Positions 21,689 to 22,218 of a DNA stretch of 22,218 nt are shown one piece after another. The stretch spans positions 1 to 22,218 of the forward strand of contig SCUH01000049.1 in the NCBI GenBank assembly GCA_004298295.1. The letters are read 5' to 3'. The translations under genes and the position numbers were made by a program. This stretch comes from Betaproteobacteria bacterium. GTDB taxonomy: Bacteria; Pseudomonadota; Gammaproteobacteria; Burkholderiales; SG8-39. The notes beneath the pieces were generated by a model. That model was given only the letters and a program-made list of their open reading frames with translations. It was not told the DNA's origin and ran no database searches. How positions within the stretch are numbered: position 1 is the stretch's first letter; every line of letters starts with the position of its first letter.

Positions 21689-22218
21689 ATGGACATCCTC
21701 GAGCGCTGTATCGCACGCGTGCGCGGTCGCGGCCTGCGCGTGGTGCTGCCGGAGACGGCGGACGAGCGCATCGTCGCCGCGGCGCGGCGGCTGCGCGACG
21801 AGGGCATCGCGCTACCGTTACTGCCCGAGGCGCTGGAATCGAGCGGACGGCTCGACGCCTACGCCGCGCTTTACCTCGAGGGGCGCCCCGACGCGAACCC
21901 GAAGATCGCGCGGCGGTTGGCGGCGAAGCCGCTGTTTCACGCCGGGTTGATGGTGAAGGCGGGCGATGCCGACGCGATGGTCGCGGGTGCCGCGCAGCCG
22001 AGCGCGCGCGTGATCGAGGCGGGGCTGATGACCGTGGGGCTTGCGCCGGGGATCGGCACGCCGTCGAGCTTCTTCATCATGGCGCTGGCGGACCGGGTGC
22101 TGGTGTACGCCGATTGCGCGGTCAACGTCGACCCGACGCCGGAGCAGCTCGCCGACATCGCGCTCGCCTCGGCCCGGAGCTGCCGTGCGCTGCTGGGCGA
22201 GGAGCCGCGCGTGGCGCT
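21689..22218 (+). CDS. pta: Phosphate acetyltransferase (Pta/EutD short form), 5' part cut by window
   Basis: Interconverts acetyl-CoA and acetyl phosphate. 176 codons are visible from the ATG at 21689, which follows AGGCAGGAACG; the rest is beyond the right edge. The opening GLRVVLPETADERIVAAARR is the standard Pta strand-helix start, followed by KPLFHAGLMVKAGDADAMVA, the AGLMTVGLAPGIGTPSSFFI motif and the VYADCAVNVDPTPEQLADIA block that carries conserved active-site residues. The family's short form is about 300-340 residues, without the N-terminal DRTGG domain. Divergent from dadA across 75 bases. Phosphate butyryltransferase is a less likely alternative; acetate kinase may follow outside the window. 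Confidence 0.88.
   Translation, partial: MDILERCIARVRGRGLRVVLPETADERIVAAARRLRDEGIALPLLPEALESSGRLDAYAALYLEGRPDANPKIARRLAAKPLFHAGLMVKAGDADAMVAGAAQPSARVIEAGLMTVGLAPGIGTPSSFFIMALADRVLVYADCAVNVDPTPEQLADIALASARSCRALLGEEPRVA

Noticed and set aside
1..22218. CRISPR arrays, IS elements, tRNA or rRNA genes
   Set aside because: No regularly spaced repeats, transposase motifs, terminal inverted repeats or cloverleaf/rRNA signatures were seen.

Overview
The window is G+C-rich (about two thirds by eye), tightly packed coding DNA. The gene set is aerobic and aromatic or fatty-acid catabolic: a HiPIP, a Tat-type ABC_sub_bind binding protein, a SpoIIAA-like protein, PaaH/PcaF-type enzymes, a CoxL-like molybdoenzyme and a DadA. 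Together these suggest a betaproteobacterium (Burkholderiales or Rhodocyclales-like). That is an inference from gene content; no rRNA, tRNA or other taxonomic marker is present. No gap longer than 300 bases lacks a gene; the longest is 17810-18063.

Layout. 1-1302 (-): oadG-oadB, the membrane subunits of a sodium-pumping decarboxylase, running off the left edge. 1303-1449: divergent control region with an FNR/ANR-like palindrome. 1450-3117 (+): ThDP-dependent 2-oxo-acid decarboxylase of the benzoylformate decarboxylase type. 3150-5524 (+): a BrnT-toxin tail, an exported gamma-glutamyltransferase-like enzyme, a second BrnT-like tail and a CopG-type antitoxin, i.e. toxin-antitoxin debris on both sides of ggt. 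5580-7181 (+): RibD/DHFR-like reductase, glutathione S-transferase and a broken GNAT gene. 7170-10502 (-): operon of a PaaH-like dehydrogenase, a PcaF-like thiolase and an HExxH membrane protein. 10576-11016 (+): UspA-like protein with its own promoter and terminator. 11090-15195 (+): CoxL-like molybdopterin subunit, overlapping by ATGA with an OPT-family transporter. 15210-16634 (-): phospholipase-D/cardiolipin-synthase-like lipoprotein. 16780-17226 (+): PepSY protein with a strong terminator. 17284-17809 (-): SpoIIAA-like protein preceded by a 47-residue membrane protein. 18064-18647 (+): HiPIP and a 50-residue cysteine-rich protein. 18661-19200 (-): lipoprotein. 19346-20350 (+): ABC_sub_bind protein. 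20378-21613 (-): DadA-like dehydrogenase. 21689-end (+): phosphotransacetylase, cut by the right edge.

Most of the window is ordinary metabolism. The parts most worth a second look are the FNR-like site between the decarboxylase genes, the toxin-antitoxin remnants around ggt, the CoxL-like subunit paired with an OPT transporter instead of its usual partner subunits, and two very short genes (47 and 50 residues), one of them next to the HiPIP.
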